From contig DASYUH010000060.1 of NCBI GenBank assembly GCA_036001465.1, forward strand, positions 1-64,000: DNA of 64,000 nucleotides, written 5' to 3'. The notes beneath the pieces are model-generated. The model had not been told where the DNA came from. It ran no database searches and saw nothing but the letters and a program-made list of their open reading frames with translations. Origin of the DNA: Candidatus Polarisedimenticolia bacterium. Its GTDB lineage: Bacteria; Acidobacteriota; Polarisedimenticolia; Gp22-AA2. Numbering within the stretch: position 1 is the stretch's first letter; each line of letters begins with the position of its first letter. Of the stretch, positions 51,036 through 61,617 are shown in pieces. The position numbers were made by a program, and so were the translations under genes.

Positions 51036-53432
51036 ATGGATACCCTGATCCAGGATTTGAGGTACGGCTCCAGGACGCTTCTCAAGGCCCCCGGATTCAC
51101 CGTCCTGGCCGTGCTGACCCTGGCCATAGGAATCGGTGCCAACACCGCCCTGTTCAGTGTGGTGAATGGAGTCCTGCTGCGCCCGCTCCCGTATCCCGAT
51201 CCGGAGCGGCTCGTCATGGTCCACGGGACCGACGTGCCGCGCGGCAATGAGAGCGCCAATGTGTCCCCCCCCGATGTGGTGGATTTCCGGACGCAAAGCC
51301 GGTCGTTCGAGGGGATCGCCGCGCTCAGCCAGGGGGACATCGTCCTGACGGGACGCGGCGAGCCGGTCCGCCTTGCGGTGATGATCGCCACGGCCAACGT
51401 CTTCGGGGTGCTGGGGGCCCGCCCGCTCGTCGGCCGCTTCTTCCTGCCCGAGGAGGAGCAGCCGGGAAGGCACCGCGTGGCGGTCCTCGGCCACCGCTTC
51501 TGGACGCGGCGATTCGGCGCGGACCCGGGCATCGTCGGCCGGACGCTGACGCTCGCAGGGCACCCGTACACGGTGGTCGGCGTCCTTCCCGCAGGGTTCA
51601 TCCTGCCGGACGCGGACCCCGATCTCTGGCGGCCCGTGCCGATCGATCCGGAGTCGCGCGGCGGACACTGGCTGAACGCCATCGGCCGGCTCAGGCCTGG
51701 AGTCAGCCTGGAGCAGGCGCAGGTGGAGATGGACACGATCACCCGCCGCCTCGAGCAGCAGCATCCCGACACGAACACCGGCCGCCACACGCGCCTCGAG
51801 CCGCTCAAGGATGCCGTGGTGCGGGACGCCCGCGCCGCGCTCTACGCCCTCTTCGGCGCGGTGGGGTTCGTGCTGCTGATCGCCTGCGCCAACGTGGCCA
51901 ACCTGATCCTGGTCCGCGCCTCCGGTCGCCGCAGGGAGATCGCCGTCCGCGCGGCTCTCGGAGCGGGACGTCTGCGGATCGTCCGGCAGCTGCTCACGGA
52001 GAGCCTCCTGCTCTTCCTGTGCGGCGGACTGGCGGGAACGCTGCTGGCCCTCTGGGGGACCGACCTGGTCGTCGCCCTCGCCTCGGAGTCGCTCCCGCGC
52101 TCGGGGGAGATCGTGATGGACCTGAGCGTCCTGGCTTTCTCGCTGGCGCTCTCGACGGTCGCCGGAATCCTCTTCGGCCTGGCGCCGGCGCTGCAGCACT
52201 CCCGCGTGGACGTCGAACGGGCGCTCCGGGATGACGGCCGGAACGCCACCGCCGGCCGGGGTCGATCACGCGTCCTGGGCGCCCTGGCCGTGACCCAGGT
52301 CGCGCTGTCCCTCGTCCTGTTGACGGGGGCGGGGCTGCTCATCAAGAGTCTCTGGACGCTGCTCAGGGTCGACCCGGGCTTCCGGGCGGAGCGCGTCCTG
52401 ACGCTCGACCTGGCCCTCCCCGAGAGTCGTTATCCCGACGAGGGCCGGATGTTCGCCTTCTACACGAGCCTCCTCGATCGGCTCGACGCCCTGCCCGGAG
52501 TGCAGTCCGCCGGCGCCGTGAACATCCTCCCTCTGAGCGGATCGAACTCGTGCGACGGGTTCAGCGTCATCGAGCATCCGCCCGCCGCCGTCGGCCGGCA
52601 GCCTTGCGCCGAGGCCCGCTACAGCACACCGGGGTATTTCCCGGCGCTGGGCATTCCCCTCGTCCGCGGACGGAGCTTCACCGAGGCGGACGATGGCAAC
52701 GCTCCCCGCGTGGCTCTGATCAACCAGGCCATGGCCCGTCTCTTCTTCCCCGGCGAGGATCCCATCGGCAAGCACGTCGTCTACAACGCGGCCCCGAGGG
52801 CGATCGTCGGCATCGTGGGGGACGTGAGGCACTTCGGGCTCGACACCGAGGCGCCGCCCGAGTTCTACCTGCCCCACCAGCAGCTGCCGATGTGGGAGAT
52901 GACCCTCGCCGTGCGCGCCTCGTCCGATTCCGTTCCCCTCGTGGCGGCGGTGCGCGGCGCGATCGCGGCGCTGGACCGGGATCTCGCCGTGGCCAACGTG
53001 CGCACCATCTCCGATCTCCTGCATCGATCGGTCGCGCGACCCCGCTTTCGCGCCGTCCTGCTCGGCGCCTTCGCGGCCACCGCCCTCGCCCTCGCGGCGA
53101 TCGGGATCTTCGGCGTCCTGGCGCACGGAGTGGCGCAGCGCACGCGCGAGATCGGCATTCGCATGGCGCTGGGCGCCCGACGGCGGGCCATCCTGGGGAT
53201 GATGCTGGGGCAGGGCATCCGCCTGACGCTCGCCGGTGTCGGCCTCGGGCTGGCCGCCTCGATCGTCCTGACCCGGTTTCTCTCCGGGCTCCTCTTCGGC
53301 GTGAGCCCCACCGATCCGATCACCCTGTCCGGCGTGACGCTCCTGCTGACTCTCGTGGCGCTCCTCGCCTGCGTGGTGCCGGCTCGCCGGGCGACCCGCG
53401 TCGATCCCATGACCGCGCTCCGGTGCGAGTAG
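51036..53432 (+). CDS. ADOP-family ABC permease 3
   Basis: A 798-residue duplicated permease with [57 protein letters not shown] and [20 protein letters not shown]. Periplasmic region 1 carries the F-E-G-I-A-A-L-S pattern of the W-R/F-R-x(5)-F-E-G subgroup shared with permeases 2, 4 and 7. Seven bases separate it from permease 2. No ATPase domain is present, so it must borrow one of the two ATPases in the array or an unlinked one. Confidence 0.93.
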   Translation: MDTLIQDLRYGSRTLLKAPGFTVLAVLTLAIGIGANTALFSVVNGVLLRPLPYPDPERLVMVHGTDVPRGNESANVSPPDVVDFRTQSRSFEGIAALSQGDIVLTGRGEPVRLAVMIATANVFGVLGARPLVGRFFLPEEEQPGRHRVAVLGHRFWTRRFGADPGIVGRTLTLAGHPYTVVGVLPAGFILPDADPDLWRPVPIDPESRGGHWLNAIGRLRPGVSLEQAQVEMDTITRRLEQQHPDTNTGRHTRLEPLKDAVVRDARAALYALFGAVGFVLLIACANVANLILVRASGRRREIAVRAALGAGRLRIVRQLLTESLLLFLCGGLAGTLLALWGTDLVVALASESLPRSGEIVMDLSVLAFSLALSTVAGILFGLAPALQHSRVDVERALRDDGRNATAGRGRSRVLGALAVTQVALSLVLLTGAGLLIKSLWTLLRVDPGFRAERVLTLDLALPESRYPDEGRMFAFYTSLLDRLDALPGVQSAGAVNILPLSGSNSCDGFSVIEHPPAAVGRQPCAEARYSTPGYFPALGIPLVRGRSFTEADDGNAPRVALINQAMARLFFPGEDPIGKHVVYNAAPRAIVGIVGDVRHFGLDTEAPPEFYLPHQQLPMWEMTLAVRASSDSVPLVAAVRGAIAALDRDLAVANVRTISDLLHRSVARPRFRAVLLGAFAATALALAAIGIFGVLAHGVAQRTREIGIRMALGARRRAILGMMLGQGIRLTLAGVGLGLAASIVLTRFLSGLLFGVSPTDPITLSGVTLLLTLVALLACVVPARRATRVDPMTALRCE

Positions 53433-53440
53433 AGGACCGC

Positions 53441-55858
53441 ATGGACACGCTCCTGCAGGACCTGCGCTTCGCGATGCGGATGCTGGTCAAGAATCCCGGC
53501 TTCACCGCGGTGGCGGCGCTCACCCTGGCCCTCGGGATCGGGGCGAACACCGCGATCTTCAGCGTGGTCAACGCGACCCTGCTGCGGCCGCTCCCCTACG
53601 CCGAGCCGGACCGCCTGTCGTTCGTGACGATCGACAGGATGGAGCACGGCCGTCGCTTCACGGTGTCCAAGGCCGACTTCCTGATTCTCAAGGAGCAGAT
53701 GCAGGGGTTCGAGACCCTGGCGGCGGTCACCGCGGACCGGCTCAACCTGACGGGCGTGGAGGAGCCGGAACGGGTGTCCGCCCTGTGGGTGACGGCGGAT
53801 TTCTTCTCGGTTCTCGGCGTGCCGCCGGTGCTCGGACGCGGGTTCGCGGCGGACGAAGATCGCCCCGGCAGGCCGCCCGTGGCGGTGGTGAGCCACGGGC
53901 TGTGGCAGCGCCATCTCGCCGGCGACCCCGGGGCGATCGGCCGCGCCATCACGCTCAACGATCAGACCTTCACGGTCGTCGGCGTGATGCCGAAGGACTT
54001 CACCTTCCTCCGCCCCAACGACGTCTGGCCGATTCTCCAGCTGACCCCGCCGACGAAGCGGCCGCCGTTCCTCTACCGCCTCGTGGGCCGTCTCAAGCCG
54101 GGGGTCGGCGAGCCGCAGCTGCGCGCCGAGCTCGCCGCGATGCACGACCGGGTCGAGGCCGTCTGGCCCGACCCGCAGAAGACAGGCTGGTCCTTCGAGG
54201 CCGAGCCGCTCAAGGAGTTCATCACGGGCGGGGCGCGACCGGCGCTCCTGGTCCTCTGGGTGGCGGTCGGGTTCGTGCTCCTGATCGCGACGGCCAACGT
54301 GGCCAACCTGCTGCTGTCGCGGGCGGCGACGCGCGAACGGGAGATCGCCGTGCGCACGGCCCTCGGTGCGCCGCGGCGTCGTCTCGTCCGGCAGCTTCTG
54401 ACGGAAAGCGTCATCCTGGCGGGACTGGGCGGAGGGCTGGGCCTGATGCTCGCCCTGTGGGGCATCGATCTGCTGTCGGCGCTCGAGCCGGGGACTCTCC
54501 CGAGGATGAGCGAGGTCCGGATCGACGGGGGCGTGCTGCTCTTCACCTTGCTCCTCTCCCTGGCGAGCGGCGTGCTCTTCGGCCTCGCCCCGGCGCTGCA
54601 GGTCTCGCGCGCCCGCGTGAACCAGACACTCAAGGAGGGGGGGCGGGCCGCGACCGAGACACGCGGGCGGCGGCGGCTGCGCGGCCTCCTGGTGATCGGG
54701 CAGATGGCCCTGGCCCTGATGCTCCTGGTCGCGGCGGGACTGATGGTCCGGAGCTTCATGCGCCTGCAGCGGGTCGATCCGGGCTTCGATCCGGAAGGGC
54801 TCCTGACGGTCCAGCTGTCGCTGTCGCAGGCCCGCTACCCGGAGGCGCAGCAGAAGACCGCCTTCTACCGCCGGCTGCTCGAGCGCGCCCGGAGCCTGCC
54901 GGGAGTCCGGGGGGCCAGCGTGAGCGACTCGATCCCACCGGACAGGCTGGGCATCCTGGAGATGTTCGAGGTGGAGGGGCAACCGGTGCCGACCGGACAG
55001 AGCCTGCCGATGGCGGAGGAGGTGCTGATCGGGACCGATTATTTCCGCACCCTGGGGATCCCCCTCCTCAAGGGGCGCCCGCCGGCGCCTCAGGACAACG
55101 CCGACGCGCCGCCGGTCGCGTGGATCAACGAGACCATGGCGCGGCGCTACTTCCCGGACGGCGACGCGGTCGGGAAGCGACTCCACGCCGGCGGCTTCGG
55201 GCCGGAGGATCCCTGGATCACCGTGGCCGGCGTGGCGGGAGACGTGAAGTACAACGGCCTGGCGGCCGATCGGGCCCCCACCATCTACGTCCCCTACGAG
55301 CAGCAGCCTTTCTGGGATGGAGAGATGCACCTCGCGGTGCGATCGTCGGCGGAGCCGGCGAGCCTGATCGAGACGGTGCGGCGGGAGGTGCGGGCCCTGG
55401 ACCCGGGCCTGCCCCTCGCCAGCGTCAAGACGGGCGAGCAGCTCCTCGCCCAGGCTGTTGGACGGCCGCGCTTCCAGACCCTGCTGATCGGGATCTTCGC
55501 CCTGGCGGCGCTGCTCCTGGCGGCCGTGGGGATCTACGGCGTGATCTCCTATTCCGCGACGCAGCGGACCCAGGAGATCGGCCTCCGCATGGCGCTGGGA
55601 GCGCGGTCGCGCGACGTGATCCTGATGGTCGTGGGCCAGGGGATGAGGCTGGCGCTCGCCGGCACCGGCCTGGGGGTCATGGGCGCCCTCGGCCTCACCT
55701 GGCTGATGCGCGGCCTGCTCTTCGGCGTCAGCGCCACCGATCCGCTGACCTTCGCCCTCATCGCGGCGATCCTGGCGGGCGTCGCGCTTCTGGCCAGCTA
55801 CCTCCCGGCGCGCCGGGCCTCCGGCGTCGACCCGATGATCGCGTTGAGGAGCGAGTGA
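53441..55858 (+). CDS. ADOP-family ABC permease 4
   Basis: An 805-residue duplicated permease with [34 protein letters not shown], the block [28 protein letters not shown] (Thr replaces the usual Cys of CANVAN) and [20 protein letters not shown]. It ends DPMIALRSE. Start ATG 53441 follows GAGGA by four bases. Its stop codon overlaps the start of the second ATPase gene (TGATG at 55856-55860), which binds the two translationally. Confidence 0.93.
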   Translation: MDTLLQDLRFAMRMLVKNPGFTAVAALTLALGIGANTAIFSVVNATLLRPLPYAEPDRLSFVTIDRMEHGRRFTVSKADFLILKEQMQGFETLAAVTADRLNLTGVEEPERVSALWVTADFFSVLGVPPVLGRGFAADEDRPGRPPVAVVSHGLWQRHLAGDPGAIGRAITLNDQTFTVVGVMPKDFTFLRPNDVWPILQLTPPTKRPPFLYRLVGRLKPGVGEPQLRAELAAMHDRVEAVWPDPQKTGWSFEAEPLKEFITGGARPALLVLWVAVGFVLLIATANVANLLLSRAATREREIAVRTALGAPRRRLVRQLLTESVILAGLGGGLGLMLALWGIDLLSALEPGTLPRMSEVRIDGGVLLFTLLLSLASGVLFGLAPALQVSRARVNQTLKEGGRAATETRGRRRLRGLLVIGQMALALMLLVAAGLMVRSFMRLQRVDPGFDPEGLLTVQLSLSQARYPEAQQKTAFYRRLLERARSLPGVRGASVSDSIPPDRLGILEMFEVEGQPVPTGQSLPMAEEVLIGTDYFRTLGIPLLKGRPPAPQDNADAPPVAWINETMARRYFPDGDAVGKRLHAGGFGPEDPWITVAGVAGDVKYNGLAADRAPTIYVPYEQQPFWDGEMHLAVRSSAEPASLIETVRREVRALDPGLPLASVKTGEQLLAQAVGRPRFQTLLIGIFALAALLLAAVGIYGVISYSATQRTQEIGLRMALGARSRDVILMVVGQGMRLALAGTGLGVMGALGLTWLMRGLLFGVSATDPLTFALIAAILAGVALLASYLPARRASGVDPMIALRSE

Positions 55859-56529
55859 TGGAGCCTCTCATCCGGCTGATCGACATCGAGAAGTCGTTCG
55901 CCCACGGGCCGGGGCGGACGTTCGTCCTGCGCCGCATCAGCCTCGACATCCAGGACGGCGACTTCGTGTCGATCATGGGGCCGTCCGGGGCCGGCAAGTC
56001 CACGCTCCTGCACATCCTCGGGATGCACGACTCCGCCTTCGCCGGCGAGTACCACCTCATGGGGGAGCCGGTCCACGAGCGGCCGCCGAAGCGCCGCGCC
56101 GAGCTGGGCAAGGAGCACATCGGCTTCGTGTTCCAGAGCTATCACCTGCTCGACGACATGACCGTGTACGAGAACCTCGAGGTGCCCCTGACCTACAGGA
56201 ACATCAAGAGGTCCGAGCGCCAGGGGATGGTGGCCGACATCCTGGACCGGTTCCACATCGTCGGGAAGAAGGACCTCTACCCGAACCAGCTCTCCGGCGG
56301 GCAGCAGCAGCTGGTGGCGGTGGCGCGGGCCGTGATCGCCCGCCCCAAGGTCATCCTGGCCGACGAGCCGACCGGCAACCTGCACTCCTCGCAGGGGAAA
56401 GAGATCATGGACCTGTTCAAGGCGCTCAACGACCGGGGGACGACGATCGTGCAGGTGACCCACTCCGACGTAAACGCGACGTACGGACGGCGGATCGTCA
56501 AGCTGTCCGACGGCTGGATCGTGGACTGA
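55858..56529 (+). CDS. ABC transporter ATPase, MacB/LolD type (second of two)
   Basis: A 223-residue nucleotide-binding subunit. Walker A GPSGAGKS (41-48), Q-loop FVFQSYHL, signature LSGGQQQ (145-151) and Walker B VILADEPT with Glu170 are intact, and the H-loop histidine is in V-T-H-S. Two deviations from the first ATPase stand out: Arg after the signature is Leu (QQQLVAVARA), and the D-loop aspartate is His (GNLHSSQG). The second may affect cooperation between the two ATP sites. It lies between permeases 4 and 5 and probably powers 5 and 6. Confidence 0.93.
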   Translation: MEPLIRLIDIEKSFAHGPGRTFVLRRISLDIQDGDFVSIMGPSGAGKSTLLHILGMHDSAFAGEYHLMGEPVHERPPKRRAELGKEHIGFVFQSYHLLDDMTVYENLEVPLTYRNIKRSERQGMVADILDRFHIVGKKDLYPNQLSGGQQQLVAVARAVIARPKVILADEPTGNLHSSQGKEIMDLFKALNDRGTTIVQVTHSDVNATYGRRIVKLSDGWIVD

Positions 56530-56538
56530 GGAGAAGAT

Positions 56539-59049
56539 ATGGACGGGATCGTGGCCGACCTGAGATACGCCCTGCGGACGCTCGCCAAGAATCGCGGCTT
56601 CGCGCTCGTTGCGATCCTGACCCTGGCCCTCGGGATCGGCGCCAACACCGCGATCTACTCGCTCACGGACCAGATCCTGCTGCGCCTCCTCCCGGTGCGG
56701 GACCCGGACCGCCTGGTCGTGCTGCGGCTGCCGGGACCTCAGGCCGGGCACCTCTGGAGCGACATCGACGACGGGGCGCAGTCGTTCTCCTACCCGTTCT
56801 ACAAGGGGCTGCGCGACCAGAGCCCGCTTCTGAGCGGCCTCGCGGCGCGCTTCGCGATTCCGGTAAGCGTCGCCGACCGCGATCGGACCGAGCGCGCCAG
56901 CGGCGAGCTGGTCTCCGGGAACTACTTCGACGTTCTGGGGGTCCGCCCGGCCCTCGGCCGCCTGCTCACTCCCGAGGACGATCGCCAGCCGGGTGCCAAT
57001 CCGGTCGTGGTCCTGAGCCACGGCTACTGGACCCGCCGCTTCGGCGCGAGCCCGGCGATCCTCAACCAGGGGCTGGTCGTCAACGGCCGCACCCTCACCG
57101 TGGTCGGCGTGGCGCGTCCCCCCTTCAGCGGGATCCAGCTGGGACAGCCCGCGGACCTGTTCGTCCCGATCACCCTGAAGGCGCAGATGACGCCGAACTG
57201 GGACGGTCTCGACGACATCAACGATTACTGGCTGCAGGCCATCGGCCGGCTCGCCCCCGTCGTCTCCCGGGAGCAGGCGGAGGCCAGTCTGCAGCCGATC
57301 GTCAACGGGCTCCTCGAACAGCAGGTCCAGAGCCTGACGGGACTGACGGCCGAGAAGCGGGCCCACCTCCTCGGACGCAAGCTCCTCCTCGCGCCCGGGG
57401 CCCAGGGGCGCCTGGTCCTTCAGGACGAGGCGCGCGGCGGGCTCTTCCTGCTCTCGGCGCTGGTCGGCCTGGTTCTCCTGATCGCCTGCGCCAACGTCGC
57501 CAACCTGCTCATCGCCCGGGGGGTCGCGCGCCGCCGGGAGATCGCGGTGCGCCTGGCCCTGGGGGCGCGGCGCATCCATCTGATGCGGCAGCTCCTGTCC
57601 GAGAGCCTGCTGCTCGCCCTCGCGGGGGGCGCCATCGGCCTGCTGGTCGCCGCCTGGTCGATCGATTCGATCCTCCTGATGTTCCCGCAGGACGACGGCA
57701 CGGCGGCTCTGTCGTCCCACCTCGATCTCCGTCTCCTGGCGTTCAACTTCGGCGTGGCGCTCCTGACCGGACTGGGGTTCGGCCTGCTGCCGGCCCTGCG
57801 GGCGACCCGGCCCGACCTGGTCTCGGCGATCAAGGACCAGAGCGCCGGGGCCGGGACGGGGGCCGGGCACGTCCGTTTGCGCAAGGGGCTGGTCGTGGCC
57901 CAGATCTCCCTCACCGCGGTCCTTCTGATCACCGCGGGGCTCTTCACCCAGAGCCTCCGCCGGCTCAAGCAGGTCGACCTGGGGTTGTCCATCGACAACC
58001 TGCTGGCCGCGTCCATCGAGCCGCAGCTGAACGGCTACACGCCCGAGCGGACGATCGCCCTCGTCGATCGGATGAGCCGCGATCTCGCGGCCCTCCCCGG
58101 CGTCACCTCGGTCTCGGCCGCGAAGATTGCCCTCCTGACCGACAGCAACGAGGGCTCGAACGGGACCATCGAAGGCCTCACGCCCCAGGAGAACGAATCG
58201 TTCCATCCCCTCAAGAACTGGGTCGGGCCGGGCTACTTCGCGACCCTCGGCATTCCGCTTCTCGCCGGCCGCGAGTTCAGCGAATCCGATTCCGCCGGGA
58301 GCCCCAAGGTCGCTGTGATCAATCAGACCATGGCCCGGAAGTTCTTCGCGGGCCGGGATCCGATCGGCGTGCGGTTCGCCTTCGGCGCGGGAAACGGCGT
58401 CAAGCCGGACATCGAGATCGTCGGCGTGGTGCGGAACAGCAAGCACAGCACGGTGCGCCAGGAGGAGCGCCCCTTCGTCTGCATGCCGTACGCGCAGCAT
58501 CCGGGCCTCGGGGAGGCGACCTTCTACCTGCGATCGGCGCTCCCCGCCACAACGCTCGCCCCGGCCGTGCGGGAGGCGGTGCGCCGGATCGACGCCAATC
58601 TCCCGGTGTTCGACGTGCGGACACTGGCCCTGCAGCTCGACCAGTCGCTCTACGGCGAGCGGCTGCTGATGGCGCTGTCGATCAGCTTCGGTCTCCTGGC
58701 GGCCCTCCTGGCCTCGATCGGGCTCTACGGGATGATGGCCTACAGCGTGGCGCGGCGCACCTCCGAGATCGGCCTGCGCATGGCCCTCGGGGCGAGCGCC
58801 CGGCACGTCCGGGGCCTGGTGCTGCGCGAGGCGATGACCATGGCCGCGATCGGCCTTTCGATCGGCCTCCCGGCGGCGTTCGCGGCCGGACGCCTGGCCC
58901 GCTCGCTGCTGTTCGGCGTCGAACCCGGCGACCCGCTGCTCCTGGCCGCGGCCGGCCTGCTTCTGATCGGCGTCATGCTCCTGGCGTCGTACGTGCCGGC
59001 GCGGCGCGCCACGCGGATCGATCCGATGGCCGCTCTGAGGAGCGAATGA
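56539..59049 (+). CDS. ADOP-family ABC permease 5
   Basis: An 836-residue duplicated permease, longest of the set. It starts DGIVADLRYALRTLAKNRGF and has LLRLLPVRDPDRLVVLRLPG. The first periplasmic domain opens FSYPFYKGLRDQSPLLSGLAARF, a different subgroup from permeases 2-4. The central block is [29 protein letters not shown]; the second module has [23 protein letters not shown] 56539 follows GAGGAGA. It directly follows ATPase 2 by nine bases, so the two are the likely cognate pair. Confidence 0.93.
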   Translation: MDGIVADLRYALRTLAKNRGFALVAILTLALGIGANTAIYSLTDQILLRLLPVRDPDRLVVLRLPGPQAGHLWSDIDDGAQSFSYPFYKGLRDQSPLLSGLAARFAIPVSVADRDRTERASGELVSGNYFDVLGVRPALGRLLTPEDDRQPGANPVVVLSHGYWTRRFGASPAILNQGLVVNGRTLTVVGVARPPFSGIQLGQPADLFVPITLKAQMTPNWDGLDDINDYWLQAIGRLAPVVSREQAEASLQPIVNGLLEQQVQSLTGLTAEKRAHLLGRKLLLAPGAQGRLVLQDEARGGLFLLSALVGLVLLIACANVANLLIARGVARRREIAVRLALGARRIHLMRQLLSESLLLALAGGAIGLLVAAWSIDSILLMFPQDDGTAALSSHLDLRLLAFNFGVALLTGLGFGLLPALRATRPDLVSAIKDQSAGAGTGAGHVRLRKGLVVAQISLTAVLLITAGLFTQSLRRLKQVDLGLSIDNLLAASIEPQLNGYTPERTIALVDRMSRDLAALPGVTSVSAAKIALLTDSNEGSNGTIEGLTPQENESFHPLKNWVGPGYFATLGIPLLAGREFSESDSAGSPKVAVINQTMARKFFAGRDPIGVRFAFGAGNGVKPDIEIVGVVRNSKHSTVRQEERPFVCMPYAQHPGLGEATFYLRSALPATTLAPAVREAVRRIDANLPVFDVRTLALQLDQSLYGERLLMALSISFGLLAALLASIGLYGMMAYSVARRTSEIGLRMALGASARHVRGLVLREAMTMAAIGLSIGLPAAFAAGRLARSLLFGVEPGDPLLLAAAGLLLIGVMLLASYVPARRATRIDPMAALRSE

Positions 59050-59070
59050 AACCCTCGTGAAGGAGGCTTC

Positions 59071-61536
59071 ATGGAGAGCTTGATCCAGGACGTGCGCTAC
59101 GGCTTGCGGATGCTCGTGAGGAACCCCGGCTTCACCCTGGTGGCGGTGGTGTCTCTCGCCCTCGGGATCGGGGCCAACACGACGATCTTCACCCTGGTGA
59201 ACACCGTCCTGCTCCACCCGATTCCGGTGCGCGATCCGCAGCGCCTGGTGTCCGTGTTCATGACGGACGAAAAGAACAAGGACAACCAGTTCAACCTGTT
59301 CCAGATCTCGCACCTGAACTACAACGACTACCGCGACCAGAACACCGTGTTCGAAGAGACGACCGCATACCTGGGATCCGCCATCAACCTCTCGGGCGGC
59401 GGGGAGCCGGAGCAGATCGGCGGCGATCTCGTCTCCTGGAACTTCTTCTCCCTCCTCGGCGTCCGGCCGGCCGTCGGCCGCGCCTTCCTGCCGGAGGAGG
59501 ACAAGGTGGACGGCGCCAATCCGGTCACGGTCCTGAATGATCGGCTCTGGCGGCGCCGCTTCGCCGCGGACCCGGCCATCCTCGGAAAGCCGATCACCCT
59601 GAACGGGCACAGCTTCACCGTCGTCGGCATCGCTCCGCCCGGCTTCGAGGGGGTCAACACCCTCGGCGGGCCCGACCTGTGGGTCCCGCTCGCGATGCAT
59701 GATCAGATCCTGACTGGCTTTCTGGCCGAGAACTTCAACGACCGCCGCGCCCTCCTGTTCAACGTCGTCGGCCGCCTGAAACCGAGGGTCACCATCCAGC
59801 AGGCCGAGAGCGAGCTCCGGACGATCGCGTCGCGGCTCGAGAAGGAGTACCCGGCGCCGAACGCCGGCCGGAGCATCACGCTCATCCCCATGTCGCAGGC
59901 CACGGTGAACCCGAACATCAGGCGCGTGTTCGTCGTCGCCGGCGGCCTCCTGATGACGGTCGTCGGCCTGGTCCTGCTGATCGCCTGCGCCAACGTCGCC
60001 AACCTGCTCCTGGCGCGCGCCACCGGCCGCCGCAAGGAGATTGCCATACGCCTGTCGATGGGGGCCGGCCGCTTCCGGCTGGTGCGGCAGCTCCTGACCG
60101 AGAGCGTCGTCCTGTCCCTCCTGGGGGGGGCCGCCGGGCTCCTGGTCGCCTTCTGGGCGCGCGATCTGCTCCTGGCCTTCAGGCCGCCGCAGTTCTTCTT
60201 CGGCGAGTTCGGGCTCAACCTGGACGCGCGCGTCCTGCTGTTCACCCTCTTCGTGTCGCTCGCCACGGGGGTGGTGTTCGGACTGGTGCCGGCCCTGCAG
60301 GCCTCGCGGTCCGATCTGGTCGTCGAGCTGAAGGAACGGACCGGACAGCCCGGTCACGCGGGGCGCCGTGTGAACCTGCGCAGCATCCTGGTGGTCGGCC
60401 AGGTGGCGCTGGCGCTCGTGTCGCTCATCGGTGCGGGGCTGTTCCTGCGCAGCCTGCGCAATACCGAGCGGATCGATCCCGGCTTCGACGCGAAGAACCT
60501 CCTCACCCTGAGGTTCGACGTCGGCGCCCTGGGGTTCGATCGGGTCCGCGGCGAGGAGTACATGCGGAACCTGCTCGAGACCGTGCGGGCCATTCCGGGG
60601 GTGCGGGCCGCCGCCCTGTCGGCCAATCTCCCGATGGGAGGGGGGATCGGGCGGACCGTGTTTCCCGAGGGGCAGGAGGCGGCGGCGGGGGCGGTCGGCC
60701 AGTTCACCACCGCCAACGAGATGAGCGTCGGCTATTTCGACACCGTCGGGATCGCGATCCGGCGCGGCCGGGACATCACCGAGATGGACCGCGAGGGGGC
60801 GCCCCTGGTCGTCGTGATCAACGAGGCGATGGCGAAGCAGTTCTGGAAGGACCAGGACGCGATCGGCAAGCGCTTCAAGTTCTTCGGCGACCAGGAATTC
60901 CGCCAGGTCGTGGGGGTCGTCGAGGACACCAAGATCTTCACCCTGGGGGAGGAGCCGCAGCCGCAGGCCTACATCCCGGTGCTCCAGTTCTACAACTCGG
61001 GGATGACCTTGAATGTGCGCGCCGCGGCAGACGGCGCGACGCTCCTCCCCACCGTGCGGCGCGCCGTGCAGGCGCTCCAGCCGACCATGCCCCTGACCAA
61101 CGTGCAGACGACCGAGGAGCTGATCGGGCAGGTCCTCTGGGCCCCGCGCATGGGGGCGGCCCTGCTCGGGATCTTCGGCCTGATCGCCCTGACCCTGGCG
61201 GCAATCGGGATCTACGGGGTGATGTCCTATTCGGTGAACCAGCGGACCGTGGAGTTCGGGCTGCGGATGGCGCTGGGGGCGAGTCCCCGGGACGTCCTGC
61301 GGATGGTGCTGCGCCAGGGGATGCTGATGGTGGCGTGCGGGCTCCTGATCGGCATCCTCACGGCGCTTCTCGCCACCCGCCTGGTCGGCGCGCTCCTCGT
61401 CGGCCTCAGCGCCACCGACCCTCTCACCTACGCCCTGATCTCCGCGCTCCTGGCCGCCGTCGCCGCCCTGGCCGGCTACGTCCCCGCGCGCCGCGCCACG
61501 CGCGTCGATCCGATGGTGGCGCTCCGGAGCGAATGA
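59071..61536 (+). CDS. ADOP-family ABC permease 6
   Basis: An 821-residue duplicated permease. Opening [20 protein letters not shown], then [17 protein letters not shown], a PVRDP type like permeases 1 and 5. The periplasmic part begins [23 protein letters not shown]. Central block [29 protein letters not shown]; second module [28 protein letters not shown] lies seven bases before the ATG. The stop is followed after ten bases by a 22-codon microprotein gene. Confidence 0.93.
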   Translation: MESLIQDVRYGLRMLVRNPGFTLVAVVSLALGIGANTTIFTLVNTVLLHPIPVRDPQRLVSVFMTDEKNKDNQFNLFQISHLNYNDYRDQNTVFEETTAYLGSAINLSGGGEPEQIGGDLVSWNFFSLLGVRPAVGRAFLPEEDKVDGANPVTVLNDRLWRRRFAADPAILGKPITLNGHSFTVVGIAPPGFEGVNTLGGPDLWVPLAMHDQILTGFLAENFNDRRALLFNVVGRLKPRVTIQQAESELRTIASRLEKEYPAPNAGRSITLIPMSQATVNPNIRRVFVVAGGLLMTVVGLVLLIACANVANLLLARATGRRKEIAIRLSMGAGRFRLVRQLLTESVVLSLLGGAAGLLVAFWARDLLLAFRPPQFFFGEFGLNLDARVLLFTLFVSLATGVVFGLVPALQASRSDLVVELKERTGQPGHAGRRVNLRSILVVGQVALALVSLIGAGLFLRSLRNTERIDPGFDAKNLLTLRFDVGALGFDRVRGEEYMRNLLETVRAIPGVRAAALSANLPMGGGIGRTVFPEGQEAAAGAVGQFTTANEMSVGYFDTVGIAIRRGRDITEMDREGAPLVVVINEAMAKQFWKDQDAIGKRFKFFGDQEFRQVVGVVEDTKIFTLGEEPQPQAYIPVLQFYNSGMTLNVRAAADGATLLPTVRRAVQALQPTMPLTNVQTTEELIGQVLWAPRMGAALLGIFGLIALTLAAIGIYGVMSYSVNQRTVEFGLRMALGASPRDVLRMVLRQGMLMVACGLLIGILTALLATRLVGALLVGLSATDPLTYALISALLAAVAALAGYVPARRATRVDPMVALRSE

Positions 61537-61546
61537 GGAGGTTGCG

Positions 61547-61615
61547 ATGATCGACAAGACCGCCTTGATCCTGATCCTGATGGCGCTGCTCATCCTCTTC
61601 CTGCTGGGACACTGA
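61547..61615 (+). CDS. 22-residue single-helix membrane microprotein
   Basis: ATG 61547 has GAGGAGG five bases upstream, as good as any ribosome site in the array. The product starts MIDKTALILILMALL and is almost entirely one hydrophobic helix with Lys4 near the front and a Leu-Gly-His end. It occupies the otherwise empty 81-base gap between permeases 6 and 7, ending two bases before the next ATG. Small membrane proteins of this size often bind and adjust a transporter; that role is inferred from position only. Confidence 0.62.
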   Translation: MIDKTALILILMALLILFLLGH

Positions 61616-61617
61616 CG

